DNA of 64,000 bases from JAUVPB01 sp965223695. GTDB taxonomy: Bacteria; Actinomycetota; Thermoleophilia; Gaiellales; Gaiellaceae. The notes beneath the pieces are model-generated. The model made no database searches. It worked only from the letters and a program-made list of their open reading frames with translations, and was not told the DNA's origin. A program made the translations under genes and the position numbers. The stretch lies in assembly GCA_965223695.1 (NCBI GenBank), contig CBDCXJ010000027.1, positions 1 to 64,000 on the forward strand, read 5' to 3'. This document shows positions 23,961 to 32,355 of the stretch, in pieces; the first letter of the stretch is position 1; every line of letters begins with the position of its first letter.

Positions 23961-24790
23961 TTAGGTCTCTGCCGAGGCGGGCTCGGCGATGACCGCCGGC
24001 TCCGGCACGCGCCGCGGCCGCCGGACGAGCCCCAGAACTGCAAGCGCACCTGCGGCGGCGAATGCGGCGCCGGCGAGGAGTGCGATCTGGAAGCCCTCGG
24101 TGAGCGCGGCGGGGGCGTCGGTCCCGGTTGCGAGGAGGTCGTTACTTCGTGTGATGGCGAGGGTGGAGAGGACTGCGACGCCTAGGGCGCCGCCTACTTG
24201 TTGGGTGGTGTTGATCAGGCCGGATGCAAGGCCGGCGTCGCGCTCCTCGATACCTTCAAGCGCTCCGATCGACATCGCAACGAAACCCAGCCCGAGGCCG
24301 ATACCGGTGACGAGCAATCCCGGAAGTAGGTCGGAGAGGTACTCGCCGCCGGACGAGATCTGTGTGAGCAAGGCGAGCCCGACTGCGAAGAACCCGACGC
24401 CTGTAGCCATCGGGATTCGTGGACCGACGCGTGTCACCAACGCCTGGCCCAGGCCGGCGGCGGCCAGCGCAGTGAGCGACATGGCGAGCCAAGCCAGCCC
24501 GGTCTCGAGCGGCGAGTAGCTCAGGACTTGCTACATGTAGAGCGTGACGATGAAGAGCTGACCGAAGAGCGCAGCGCCAAGCAGCAACGATCCGACGTTC
24601 GAGCCCGTGACCGCACGGATCTTGAAGATCGAGCCCGGCAGAAGCGGCGCCGCAGACCGACGCTCGATCGCGGCGAACGATCCGAGTAATGCGGCGGACG
24701 CCGCGAACAGGCCGAGCGTCTGGGCGGAGAGCCAGCCGGCGTCGAGGGTCAAACGGCGCCCCGCCGCGGTAGGCAGGCCCGGCGCGGCTG
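23961..24790 (-). pseudogene. DHA2-type MFS drug transporter remnant
   Basis: Only the C-terminal half of a 14-helix major facilitator transporter remains. It starts around GWLSAQTLGLFAASAALLGS, continues AAIERRSAAPLLP then VGSLLLGAALFGQLFIVTLY, and ends LVRRPRRVPEPAVIAEPAS. An in-frame TAG (24531-24533) interrupts TLYM-stop-QVLSYSPLETG where related proteins usually have Gln, so CAG to TAG is the likely change. No N-terminal half is found upstream, where tRNA-Arg begins about 50 nt away. Loss of the N-terminus plus a nonsense codon indicate a decayed gene. The 3' end of a tRNA next to the break suggests past integration or deletion there. Confidence 0.85.
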
Positions 24791-24840
24791 GGAGCGCGAA
24801 ACCCCAGCGCTGACGCCATTTCCGGCTTCTTTACTGGGAA

Positions 24841-24913
24841 CGCCCCCGGCCGGAATCGAACCAGCGACACACGGTTTAGGAAACCGCTGCTCTATCCACT
24901 GAGCTACGGGGGC
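24841..24913 (-). tRNA. tRNA-Arg (anticodon CCU)
   Basis: The minus strand folds into a full cloverleaf of 73 nt. Acceptor GCCCCCG pairs with CGGGGGC, the D-arm is GCTC/GAGC, the anticodon arm GCGGT/ACCGT carries loop TTCCTAA, and the T-arm GCTGG/CCGGC has TTCGATT. The anticodon CCT reads AGG (Arg). The discriminator base is G and CCA is not encoded. A spurious ORF that runs across it was ignored. Confidence 0.97.
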
Positions 24914-25137
24914 CGAGCGCTTCGATCCTAGCTCCGGCGGCTTGAGCACCCCTTACCCGCACGCCCCTCAACAAAGCGCTGAGCTTCGCCTGCGATCCGA
25001 CGTAGCGGGTCTCTAGGAGGGACCCGGCGGAAGTTCGCCCGAAGCGGCGGTAGGCAGCCGCGCCCGAAGCCGCTTGCGCGAGCGTCATGGCAATTGTGGT
25101 GCTCAGCACCAGCTTGCGGCTCCCCCATACGTTTGGC

Positions 25138-26382
25138 CTACGAAGTCGCGGCCAGCCTGGCGTCGAGCGCAGCGCGCGAGAGATGCGTCACGCGCCCGTT
25201 CTTCTCGCGCTTCTTGGCCGGCCCCACGTTGTGCGAGTAGAACAGCCCGCTCGCGACGAGGCTTGCGTCGATGACGCCGCCATGCGGGCGGCGCAGCCGG
25301 ATCGAGAAGCTCGCACCATCAGAGAGCCGCAGGACATGTATCCGCTTGCCGCTCACGTAGCTCGCGAGCCCCTTGCGCACGCTGGTCAGTCGGTAGAGCT
25401 GGCTCGCGGGTCTGCGGGGACGTTTCGCGTTGTAGCTCGCCGTGAGCTCACCACTGACGGTGTTATAGACCTCGAGCTTGTCGTCGCGCAGGACGACGAG
25501 CGAGAAGCCGGTGTTGGTGAGCTCGGCGCCGTAGTAGGTGCCAGCCGGAAGCGTGAACGACGAGAGAACCGAGCCGTCCGTCGCGACCATGGTGAGCGTG
25601 CTCTCGTCCACCGCCGTAGGCGGCCGCACGTTTGGGCCGCCGGGCTGAACGGGCACCGACCTGACCGCGATTCGCGCATCGCCGGCGGCGACGATGCTGA
25701 GTGCCGCATCGCCCTCGACGATCGACGCCGTCCTGGCGCCCGCGCGCTTCCAGATGGTCTGATTCCAGTTGACAACATCGGCCTCGGCAGGGATGAGCTC
25801 GGCCGGCGGTGTGCACTCGGCGCCGATCTCGCCCGGAGAGAAGAAGCAGCCGTCCCAGGTGTTCCAGACGAGGAGTTCCTTTTTGTTCCGCGAGCCGGGG
25901 TGTCCGCGGAGCCCGTCGATGTACGTTCCGTCGTAGCCCCACTGCGAGTCGACCCGGTGCGTCAGGTAGTCGGTGTGCGACTTGATCTTCGCGTCGTTGC
26001 GGTCGAGACGAAGTGACTTGACGACCATCTCGCGGAAGTTGCCGCCGCCGTACTCGACCCAGGCCACGCGCCGGTTGCCGAGCAGCACCAGGTCGCTGAC
26101 TCCCTGACCCGTCGAGACCGGGGAGCCACAGGCGTCCGTGCGAGGCAGGCGGGTGGCCTTTCGCTTGGCGGGCTGGCAGACGACCAGGCGATCGCACTGA
26201 GAGCCGAAGCCGAGGTGCTGGACGAGGGCGACTCGGTGGGCTGAGGCCGAGATCTGCGTGACGTTGCCGCGTGTCTTGAACACCCGGCGCTCGCTCTTGC
26301 TGGTGCCCGCGTCAGCTACTGGTGGCAGTGCCAGCGCGACGAGAGCGATCAGAATTCCGGTTGCACGAATCGTGTGTCGCAT
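25138..26382 (-). CDS. Secreted protein of unknown function, beta-propeller-like
   Basis: A 414-aa protein with a clear signal peptide (IRATGILIALVALALPPVADA, cleaved after ADA). The mature part is rich in short beta-strand patterns such as ISASAHRVALVQHLGF, VSDLVLLGNRRVAWVEYGGG, LTMVATDGSVLSSFTLPAGT and KRIHVLRLSDGASFSIRLR. These occur at fairly regular spacing, as in WD40/PQQ-like propellers. Four Cys near 60-90 and 180-200 could form disulfides outside the cell. I do not recognise a family with a defined role. The gene is monocistronic or follows the redoxin gene at 48 nt, so it could be part of the exporter operon. The 24914-25137 gap downstream contains nothing recognisable. Confidence 0.75.
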   Translation of the reverse strand: MRHTIRATGILIALVALALPPVADAGTSKSERRVFKTRGNVTQISASAHRVALVQHLGFGSQCDRLVVCQPAKRKATRLPRTDACGSPVSTGQGVSDLVLLGNRRVAWVEYGGGNFREMVVKSLRLDRNDAKIKSHTDYLTHRVDSQWGYDGTYIDGLRGHPGSRNKKELLVWNTWDGCFFSPGEIGAECTPPAELIPAEADVVNWNQTIWKRAGARTASIVEGDAALSIVAAGDARIAVRSVPVQPGGPNVRPPTAVDESTLTMVATDGSVLSSFTLPAGTYYGAELTNTGFSLVVLRDDKLEVYNTVSGELTASYNAKRPRRPASQLYRLTSVRKGLASYVSGKRIHVLRLSDGASFSIRLRRPHGGVIDASLVASGLFYSHNVGPAKKREKNGRVTHLSRAALDARLAATS

Positions 26383-26430
26383 CGGTGCCCCTCCAGTCGT
26401 GTGCTCGGCTTCGACCGCGCCCGGCCGCGG

Positions 26431-27000
26431 TTAGTTCCTCAGGGCAGCTGCGAGCCGTGCGATCTCGGCCGGATCGGCGTAGTCGGCTGGGTTCGTGTTG
26501 CGGTGGACCAACGCGAGTACGCCGTCCGAGTCGATCAGGGCCGCGCCGCCCAGCTCGAAGACGTCCTCGGTTGGTTTGGTCGTGTTCCAGCGGCGAAACA
26601 GCCGCGCGTATGCCTTCCAGGTGGCGAGTGAGAAGAAGATGTCTCGCCTGCTGCCGCGCCGCATCTGAAAGTGGCCATGAACAGTCCAGGTCGGATCAGA
26701 GAGGAGCGGCATCGTCAGGCCTAGCTTCGTCCCTATCGCGTGGAGGAGCTCCGGGCTGCCGGGCATCACGGCAACGACGCGCACACGTTCGAGATCGCCG
26801 AGCGCGCGCTGCACCTCGACGAGGTGCGCCTGGCAGGGAAGTCAGTGGACGTGTCGGGTGAACACGAGCACGAGCGGCGACCCGCGGTAGTCGCCACTCG
26901 CGTGCAGCCCGCCCTCGGCGTCCGGGAGCTCGAACTCGGGCGCAGGCCCGCCGACCACGGGGGCACGTGTCGCTACGGCGCTACACTCGGGCGCGCTCAC
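26431..27000 (-). CDS. Redoxin (AhpC/TSA-like) with in-frame UGA: candidate selenoprotein (Sec53)
   Basis: Read from GTG at 27000 (GTGA overlap with the ABC permease stop), the frame encodes a thioredoxin-fold peroxiredoxin-like protein. It runs VVGGPAPEFELPDAEGG, DYRGSPLVLVFTRHVH, a TGA codon (26842-26844), then LPCQAHLVEVQRALGDLERV and on to the stop at 26431. The UGA falls exactly at the first position of the redox C-x-x-C, giving U53-L-P-C56 where relatives have Cys. Downstream sequence keeps the family pattern (MPLLSDPTWTVHGHFQMRRG, EDVFELGGAALIDSDGVLAL). A 7-bp hairpin with a GUC loop begins 15 nt after the UGA. Total 189 residues if UGA is read as selenocysteine. A Cys (TGC/TGT) to TGA error or nonsense mutation is the alternative. 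No selABCD gene is in the window. Confidence 0.7.
26811..26827 (-). promoter_or_regulatory. Candidate bacterial SECIS hairpin
   Basis: On the minus strand GCACCTC-GTC-GAGGTGC is a perfect 7-bp stem with a three-base loop starting with GU. The loop begins 22 nt after the UGA codon. Bacterial SECIS elements lie within the coding region just after UGA, with a short GU-containing apical loop about 16-37 nt downstream, so spacing and loop fit. Hairpins of this strength are common in GC-rich DNA, so this alone is not proof. Confidence 0.5.
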
Positions 27001-27752
27001 GCTTCCCGCGGCTCCCATCGGAACGTGCGCAGCGCCACTACCAGCGCCGCCGCACCCCACGCGAGCATGACGCCGATGTTCGTCCCCTGATCGGCCAGCC
27101 CGATCCCCTCGACGAACGAGTCGCGGAGCATCGTGAGCAGGTAGGTGAGCGGCAAGATGTCGGCGATCGCCTGCAGGAACGCTGGCATCGACTCGGTCGA
27201 GAAGAACGCTCCCGAGAGGAAGGTCATCGGCAGGTAGATGGCGTTGACGATGGCAGACGAGCCCTCCGAGCTCCGGACGAGGCTGGTGATCGCGATGCCG
27301 AGCGCTGCGAACGACGCGGCGCCGATGATGACGGCGAGTACGAACGTGGCCCACGAGGCGGGCCATTCGGCGTCGAACGCGAAGTGGCCGATCAGGAGCT
27401 GCGCGATCACGTTGACCGCGACGACGAGAAGGATCGACGTGATCACCCCGCTCAGATGCACCACGGGCGGAATCGGCGTGCCTCGCACGCGCTTCAGCAC
27501 GCCCGACTCGCGGCGGATCACGATCATGATTCCGAGTCCGGCGAAAGCGCTGGCGGCGATTCCGTAGCCGATCATTCCCGCGAGCAGGAAGGTTGAGCCG
27601 CGAATGCCGTCGATCTCCGAGTCGCCGTAGACGGCTCCGAGCAGGACGAGAAAGAGAATCGGCAGCAGGAAGGTGAAGAACGCAGCCTCGAACGTGCGCC
27701 AGAAGAGCAGCTGCTGGTTGCGCACCTCGTGCAGGTAGAGCTGCGCCATCAT
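26997..27752 (-). CDS. ABC-2 type transporter permease
   Basis: A 251-aa inner-membrane subunit with six hydrophobic segments. Examples are FFTFLLPILFLVLLGAVYGD, FLLAGMIGYGIAASAFAGLG and FVLAVIIGAASFAALGIAIT. The ABC-2 signature region (AIVNAIYLPMTFLSGAFFST, then LPLTYLLTMLRDSFVEG) is clear. Such permeases export drugs, lipids or polysaccharides together with a separate ATPase. It overlaps the ATPase gene by 4 nt and the redoxin gene by 3 nt, so all three are one translational unit. Substrate unknown. The redoxin partner might point to an oxidant-linked role, which is speculation. Confidence 0.93.
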   Translation of the reverse strand: MMAQLYLHEVRNQQLLFWRTFEAAFFTFLLPILFLVLLGAVYGDSEIDGIRGSTFLLAGMIGYGIAASAFAGLGIMIVIRRESGVLKRVRGTPIPPVVHLSGVITSILLVVAVNVIAQLLIGHFAFDAEWPASWATFVLAVIIGAASFAALGIAITSLVRSSEGSSAIVNAIYLPMTFLSGAFFSTESMPAFLQAIADILPLTYLLTMLRDSFVEGIGLADQGTNIGVMLAWGAAALVVALRTFRWEPREA

Positions 27753-28594
27753 TCCTCATCCTCCACCAGGTCGAGGTAGTAGTCCTCGAGGCTCGGCCGG
27801 CGGACCTCGAGGCCCTCGAGCTCTTCACCGCGCCCGAGCGCACTTGCGGTCAGCTCGCTCAGGACCTTGGTCGGCGCATCGGTGTTCAGCACGACGACCT
27901 CGCCGTTCTGGCGGTAGCGGATCTCGGTCGTCGCAGTCTCGGCGAGCAGCTCTGTGGGGGTTCCCTCAGCGGCGATCTCGCCACCGCGCAGAATCGCGAT
28001 CCGGTCGGCGAGGTGCTGCGCCTCGTCGAGGTAGTGGGTGGTCAGTACGATCGTCTTCCCGAGCTGGCGCAGGTCGGCGATCGTCCCCCAGGCGCGGCGG
28101 CGAGCGGCTGGGTCGAACCCGGTCGTCGGCTCGTCGAGGAAGATCAGCTTTGGGTCGCCGATCAGCGCGAGCGCGAGGTCGAGACGACGGAGCTGGCCGC
28201 CCGAGAGCGTTCCCACTCGTGTGCGCCTCTCCTCGGTGAGTCCGACCCGCGCGAGAACCTCCTCCGGTTCTCGCGCGCGTGTGTAATAGCCGGCGAAGAG
28301 CCGGAGCATCTGATCGACGCGCAGGCGCGGGTAGACGGCGCTCGACTGGAGCACGATTCCGATCTGAGCGCGAAACTCCTGGCCGGAGCTGGCCGGATCG
28401 ACTCCCAGCACGCTGACCTCGCCCGCGTCACGCTCACGATGGCCCTCGAGGATCTCGATCGTCGTCGTCTTCCCGGCGCCGTTCGGACCGAGCAGGCAGA
28501 AGACCTCGCCTTCGGCGATCGTGAGGTCGATTCCGCGCAGCACCTCGCGCGAGCCATACGACTTGCGTAGGCCCTTTACCTCAACCGCGCTCAC
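27749..28594 (-). CDS. ABC-2 transporter ATP-binding protein
   Basis: A 281-aa ATPase that powers the adjacent permease. Walker A is FCLLGPNGAGKTTTIEIL, the ABC signature LSGGQLRRLDLALAL, Walker B KLIFLDEPTTGFD and the switch His lies in VLTTHYLDEAQHLADR. The C-terminal extension (about 215-281), with TTEIRYRQNGEVVVLNTDAP, is of the kind seen in drug and antibiotic exporters (DrrA/CcmA type). First gene of the operon ATPase-permease-redoxin. Confidence 0.95.
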   Translation of the reverse strand: MSAVEVKGLRKSYGSREVLRGIDLTIAEGEVFCLLGPNGAGKTTTIEILEGHRERDAGEVSVLGVDPASSGQEFRAQIGIVLQSSAVYPRLRVDQMLRLFAGYYTRAREPEEVLARVGLTEERRTRVGTLSGGQLRRLDLALALIGDPKLIFLDEPTTGFDPAARRRAWGTIADLRQLGKTIVLTTHYLDEAQHLADRIAILRGGEIAAEGTPTELLAETATTEIRYRQNGEVVVLNTDAPTKVLSELTASALGRGEELEGLEVRRPSLEDYYLDLVEDEE

Positions 28595-28670
28595 GGCGCG
28601 GGGCGACGTGCCCGCGGCGACTGCATCACGCGTCGTGAGGATACTCGGGTCGTTCAGTGCCGAACTTGTC

Positions 28671-29978
28671 TCACCGCGAGACGAGCCGGTAAACGGGCCC
28701 AGTAAGGCTCAGCGCGTAGAGCTCGCCGGCGTTGTCCTCGCCGAACGACGCCAGCTGCGAGACCTCGACCGGCAGGGCCTCGGCCCGGAAGCCGCCCTCC
28801 TCCCGGGTCAGCGTGGCGACGAAGCCGGTGACGAAGTCACCGAAGACATAGCGGCCGGCCAGAGCGGGGATCGCGGCGCCCTCGTACACGAACCCTCCGG
28901 TCACCGAGAGCCCGACGTCGTGCGAGTACTCGAACACCGGTGGAATTGCGTCCGCGGGCGCATCGCCCTCGAACGGCGCGGTGCCCTCGAGCGCATCCCA
29001 GCCAAGGTTCGCGCCGGCGGCTTCTCCAGCGGGAAGGAAGTCGATCTCCTCGAGCGCATCCTGGCCGACGTCGCCGATCCAGAGACCGCCGTCGGAGGCG
29101 AACGAGAACTTCCACGGGTTGCGCAGGCCCCAGACCCAGATCTCGGGCCTCGCAGTTCCGTCGCCGACAAACGGGTTGTCGGCCGGCGAGCGGTACGTCT
29201 CGGCCCCGTCCGCGAGCGGGTCGATACGCAGAATCGACCCGAGCAGGCGGCTGGTGTCCTGTCCCGTCTCCTCGGGATCACCCGCGGCGCCGCCGTCGCC
29301 CAGGCCCCAGTAGAGGAACCCGTCGGGCCCGAAGGTGATGCGCCCACCGTTGTGGTTGGGGAACGGCTGCTCGACAACGAGGTGATCGATCTCGCTGGCC
29401 GGGTCGAGCCCGTCGCCCGAGACTGCCCACGAGGCGAGGTGGCCCGAGCCGGCCTGGTCGGAGTAGTGGGCGAAGAAGCGAGCGCCGTCCGGGGAGAACA
29501 CGATCCCGAGCAGGCCGCGCTCTGAGTTCGTTGAGACGCGCTGGCTCAGATCGAGGAACGGCGCGTCGGCAACGGCACCGTCGGGTGAGACGACGCGTAC
29601 GCGGCCCGTCTTCTCTGCGATGTAAAGGCGCTCGTCGCCAGGGCGCGCGGCGAGATCCAGCGGCTGCTCGAGCACGGCGACCTCCTCGAGTGCGATGTCG
29701 GCGAGCGTGCCCTGGGGCTCGCTCGGCTCGGCCGGTTCGATGGGGTCGGTTGGCTCCGGCGCGGGATCCACGCCTCCGCCAGTCGGCGCCTCGGGCGCAA
29801 TGCCCGTCGCCGGGTCGGCCGGCGCCGCGCCCGGCTCAGGATCCGCCGGCGTCGGTTCTGGCTCGGCAGCGACGGGCGCGATCGGTTGTCCGCTCGGCTC
29901 GTCATCACCGCCGCAGGCGACGAGCGCAAGTGCGGCGAGAATCGTCAGCGCCACGGTCGCGAGAGAGGCGGGGCGCAT
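28671..29978 (-). CDS. PQQ-dependent sugar dehydrogenase-like lipoprotein
   Basis: A 435-aa exported lipoprotein of the glucose/sorbosone dehydrogenase (Gdh B/YliI) family, a six-bladed propeller that oxidises aldoses with PQQ. The signal ends in lipobox LVAC. A Pro/Ala/Glu-rich linker (about residues 30-95) follows. Catalytic-domain motifs are LDLAARPGDERLYIAEKTGR, RGLLGIVFSPDG, FPNHNGGRITFGPDGFLYWG, LGDGGAAGDP and EIWVWGLRNPWKFSFASDGG. These carry the conserved active-site His (HNGG) and Arg (GLRNPW). Monocistronic. PQQ synthesis genes are not in the window, so the cofactor source is unknown. Confidence 0.9.
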   Translation of the reverse strand: MRPASLATVALTILAALALVACGGDDEPSGQPIAPVAAEPEPTPADPEPGAAPADPATGIAPEAPTGGGVDPAPEPTDPIEPAEPSEPQGTLADIALEEVAVLEQPLDLAARPGDERLYIAEKTGRVRVVSPDGAVADAPFLDLSQRVSTNSERGLLGIVFSPDGARFFAHYSDQAGSGHLASWAVSGDGLDPASEIDHLVVEQPFPNHNGGRITFGPDGFLYWGLGDGGAAGDPEETGQDTSRLLGSILRIDPLADGAETYRSPADNPFVGDGTARPEIWVWGLRNPWKFSFASDGGLWIGDVGQDALEEIDFLPAGEAAGANLGWDALEGTAPFEGDAPADAIPPVFEYSHDVGLSVTGGFVYEGAAIPALAGRYVFGDFVTGFVATLTREEGGFRAEALPVEVSQLASFGEDNAGELYALSLTGPVYRLVSR

Positions 29979-30038
29979 CCCCGTGAATGTATAGCCTGGC
30001 CGGGCCCGTCACGCCCGTACAGTGTGCGCGTGCTCACG

Positions 30039-30884
30039 ATGCGATACGTCATCGCCGACGTGTTCACCGACAGGCCGTTCGGCGGTAACCAGCTGGCGGT
30101 CTTCACCGACGCGCGCGACATTCCCGAGGAGTGGCTGCAGCAGCTCACGCGTGAGTTCAACTTCGCCGAGACGGTGTTCATCTTCCCCTCTGAGGGCGAT
30201 GCGCACGCGCGCATGCGCATCTTCACGCCCGCGGCCGAGATCCCGTTCGCTGGGCACCCGGTCCTCGGCACCGCGTTCGTCCTGGCTGGACCGCTCCAGC
30301 TCGAGCAGATCGTTCTCGAGACCGGCGTCGGGAACATCCCGGTCACGCTCGAGCGCGAGGGCCCGCGCATCTCGTTCGGGTGGATGGAGCAGCCGACGCC
30401 AACAGTTGCTGCGTTCGGCGACGCGCGCCAGCTGCTCGATCTGCTCGGCGCTCCCGAGCCCGAGCTTCCGGTCGAGATCTACAACAACGGGATCGAGCAC
30501 GTGATGGTCAAGCTCGCCGACCTCGAGGCTGTCCGTGGGCTCGAGCCGAACATGGCACGGCTCGCGAAGATGCCGCACGTCGGCACCAGCTGTTTCGCCG
30601 GCTCGGAAAGCGAGTACACGACCCGCATGTTCGCCCCCGGTTATGGCGTGCCCGAAGATCCAGCGACGGGCTCTGCTGCTGGTCCGCTCGCCTGCCACCT
30701 CGTCCGCCACGGCCTGGTCGAGCCCGGAGCGGAGCTCTCGATCTCGCAGGGCGCCCAGATCAACCGCCCAAGCGAGCTAACGGCACTCGCTCACGGCTCG
30801 CCAGACGCAATCGAGCGAGTCGTTGTAGGCGGTAGCGCGGTTGTCGTAGCGCGGGGCGAGTTCAAGCTTCCTCCGCCGGCCTGA
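30039..30884 (+). CDS. PhzF-family isomerase
   Basis: A 281-aa protein of the PhzF/diaminopimelate-epimerase fold. It has the N-terminal VIADVFTDRPFGGNQLAVF, then FNFAETVFIF with the catalytic Glu, PAAEIPFAGHPVLGTAFVL, and the C-terminal GVPEDPATGSAAGPLACHLV. PhzF isomerises a phenazine precursor, but most family members act on unknown substrates. ATG 30039 is chosen as the start; an in-frame GTG at 30024 is possible. Its stop overlaps the start of the next gene by one base, so the two enzymes are probably co-expressed. Confidence 0.92.
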   Translation: MRYVIADVFTDRPFGGNQLAVFTDARDIPEEWLQQLTREFNFAETVFIFPSEGDAHARMRIFTPAAEIPFAGHPVLGTAFVLAGPLQLEQIVLETGVGNIPVTLEREGPRISFGWMEQPTPTVAAFGDARQLLDLLGAPEPELPVEIYNNGIEHVMVKLADLEAVRGLEPNMARLAKMPHVGTSCFAGSESEYTTRMFAPGYGVPEDPATGSAAGPLACHLVRHGLVEPGAELSISQGAQINRPSELTALAHGSPDAIERVVVGGSAVVVARGEFKLPPPA

Positions 30885-32299
30885 TGAGCACGACGAGCTC
30901 AGCGGCCGGGATCGATGCGCGCGGCTGGCCGGCGGCGCTCACGGCCAGCGCGCACGGTCTCGAGCTCGATGGCGTCGACCTTCGCGAGCTCGCGAGCGAG
31001 CGCGGCACACCGCTCTGGGCGATCTCCCGCTCGACGCTAGAGCACAACTTCGACGAGCTGCTCGGCGCGTTCCGGGCGCGGTATGAGCGGTGCGAGATCG
31101 CCTTCTCCATGAAAGCGCACAACACGCTCGCCGTCGTTCAGCTGCTCCATCGTCGTGGCGCCAAGCTCGACTGCAGCGCAGAGTACGAGCTCGAGGTCGC
31201 CCGCCAGGTCGGGGTCGCGCCCGCCGACATCATCCTGAACGGCTGTGGGAAGAGCGAGCGGGCGCTCGCTGCCGCGGCCGCGCTAGGGGTGCGCGAGGTC
31301 AACGTGGACTCGCTCGACGAGGCGCGCCGCCTCGCCGCGTCGGCCGCAGCCGCCGGCACGACGGTCAACTGCACCGTGCGCGTGCAGCTCGGCTTCGGGC
31401 GGCTGCTCGAGCTCGACCCGTCCTATATCGCCGCGGCGCGAGCTGCCGACAAGTTTGGCTCGGATGCCGCCACTGGCGAGGCGCTCGACGTCGTTCTCGC
31501 CGTCGTCGAGGCACCCGAGCTCACCTTCGTCGGGCTCCACCATCACGTCGTCTTTCCTGGCTACGTGGCCGACTACTCGACGGAACGCGCGCTTGCCCAC
31601 CACGCGGAGTCGGCTGCCGAGATCTGTCGTTTCGCCAATGAGGTGAGCGAGCAACTCGGTGTCGAGGTCGAACGCCTGAACCTGGGCGGAGGGATCCGCG
31701 CGAGCGGCTCGATCAACGTCGCGCCGCCAGGTCAGCCCGAAGCGTCGACGTGGTACGAGCTGCCGAGCGCCGAGGCCTTCGCAGATGCCGTCTTCGGCGC
31801 TATCGAGACGTCGTTCGAAGGCGAACGGCTACCGCTCGTCCAGTTCGAGAGCGGCGGCCACATGGTCTGGGACGCCGTCGTGTTGCTCGCCGAGGTCAAC
31901 GAGGTCAAACAGACGACTCGCAGGGGAAGCTCGCCGCAGCGCTACGTCTACGTCGACGCCTCGGCGATGCAGTTCGTCGTGCGGAGCATGCTCAAGATGG
32001 CCCATCCCGTGCTGGTTGTCGACCGCCCGGCGGCCGAACCAGGGACGCCGCCCGCGGACCTCGTCGGCCAGACCTGCCTCACTGACACGATCGCCGAGCA
32101 GCTGCCTCTTCCTGCTGTAAGTGCAGGCGACCTGCTGTGTCTGCTCCACCAGGGTGCCTACTGCGACGTGACGTCGACCACCGTGAACAGCTTCCCCAGG
32201 CCCGAGGTCGTGCTTCTCAGTGACGGCGACGTACGCGTCGTCAAGCGTCGCGAGACCCTCGACGAGGTCCACGCGCGCGACGTCTTGCTCGACGCCTAG
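30884..32299 (+). CDS. PLP-dependent fold-type III decarboxylase-like enzyme
   Basis: A 471-aa relative of diaminopimelate/ornithine decarboxylases (alanine racemase-fold barrel). The PLP lysine lies in EIAFSMKAHNTLAVVQLLHR. Other motifs are KLDCSAEYELEVARQVGVAP, FVGLHHHVVFPGYVADYSTE, RLNLGGGIRASGSINVAPPG and the substrate-side LLCLLHQGAYCDVTSTTVNS. The acidic pattern of classical LysA (E-x-G-R) is replaced by QFESGGHMVWDAVVLLAEVN, so this is a divergent subgroup resembling the Y4yA-type PLP proteins. It follows phzF with a one-base overlap. Product unknown. Confidence 0.85.
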   Translation: MSTTSSAAGIDARGWPAALTASAHGLELDGVDLRELASERGTPLWAISRSTLEHNFDELLGAFRARYERCEIAFSMKAHNTLAVVQLLHRRGAKLDCSAEYELEVARQVGVAPADIILNGCGKSERALAAAAALGVREVNVDSLDEARRLAASAAAAGTTVNCTVRVQLGFGRLLELDPSYIAAARAADKFGSDAATGEALDVVLAVVEAPELTFVGLHHHVVFPGYVADYSTERALAHHAESAAEICRFANEVSEQLGVEVERLNLGGGIRASGSINVAPPGQPEASTWYELPSAEAFADAVFGAIETSFEGERLPLVQFESGGHMVWDAVVLLAEVNEVKQTTRRGSSPQRYVYVDASAMQFVVRSMLKMAHPVLVVDRPAAEPGTPPADLVGQTCLTDTIAEQLPLPAVSAGDLLCLLHQGAYCDVTSTTVNSFPRPEVVLLSDGDVRVVKRRETLDEVHARDVLLDA

Positions 32300-32304
32300 A
32301 CGCG

Positions 32305-32349
32305 CGGTCGCTCAGACACACGGTCGCTCAGACGCGCATCCGGTCAGAC
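32305..32349. repeat. Short direct repeats between convergent genes
   Basis: CGGTCGCTCAGAC occurs at 32305 and 32321, followed by a shortened copy CGGT-CAGAC at 32341, a period of 16 then 20 nt. Located just after the decarboxylase-like gene and before the stop of the leftward BNR gene. No function evident. Confidence 0.6.
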
Positions 32350-32355
32350 GCGGGC

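Noticed and set aside
24531..24533. TAG in the MFS gene as pyrrolysine
   Set aside because: The aligned residue is Gln in relatives, there is no Pyl machinery in view, and the gene also lacks its N-terminal half.
24749..24949. Small ORF overlapping the tRNA-Arg
   Set aside because: It is the translated tRNA (VAQWIEQRFPKP...GSIPAGG pattern), a well-known artefact.
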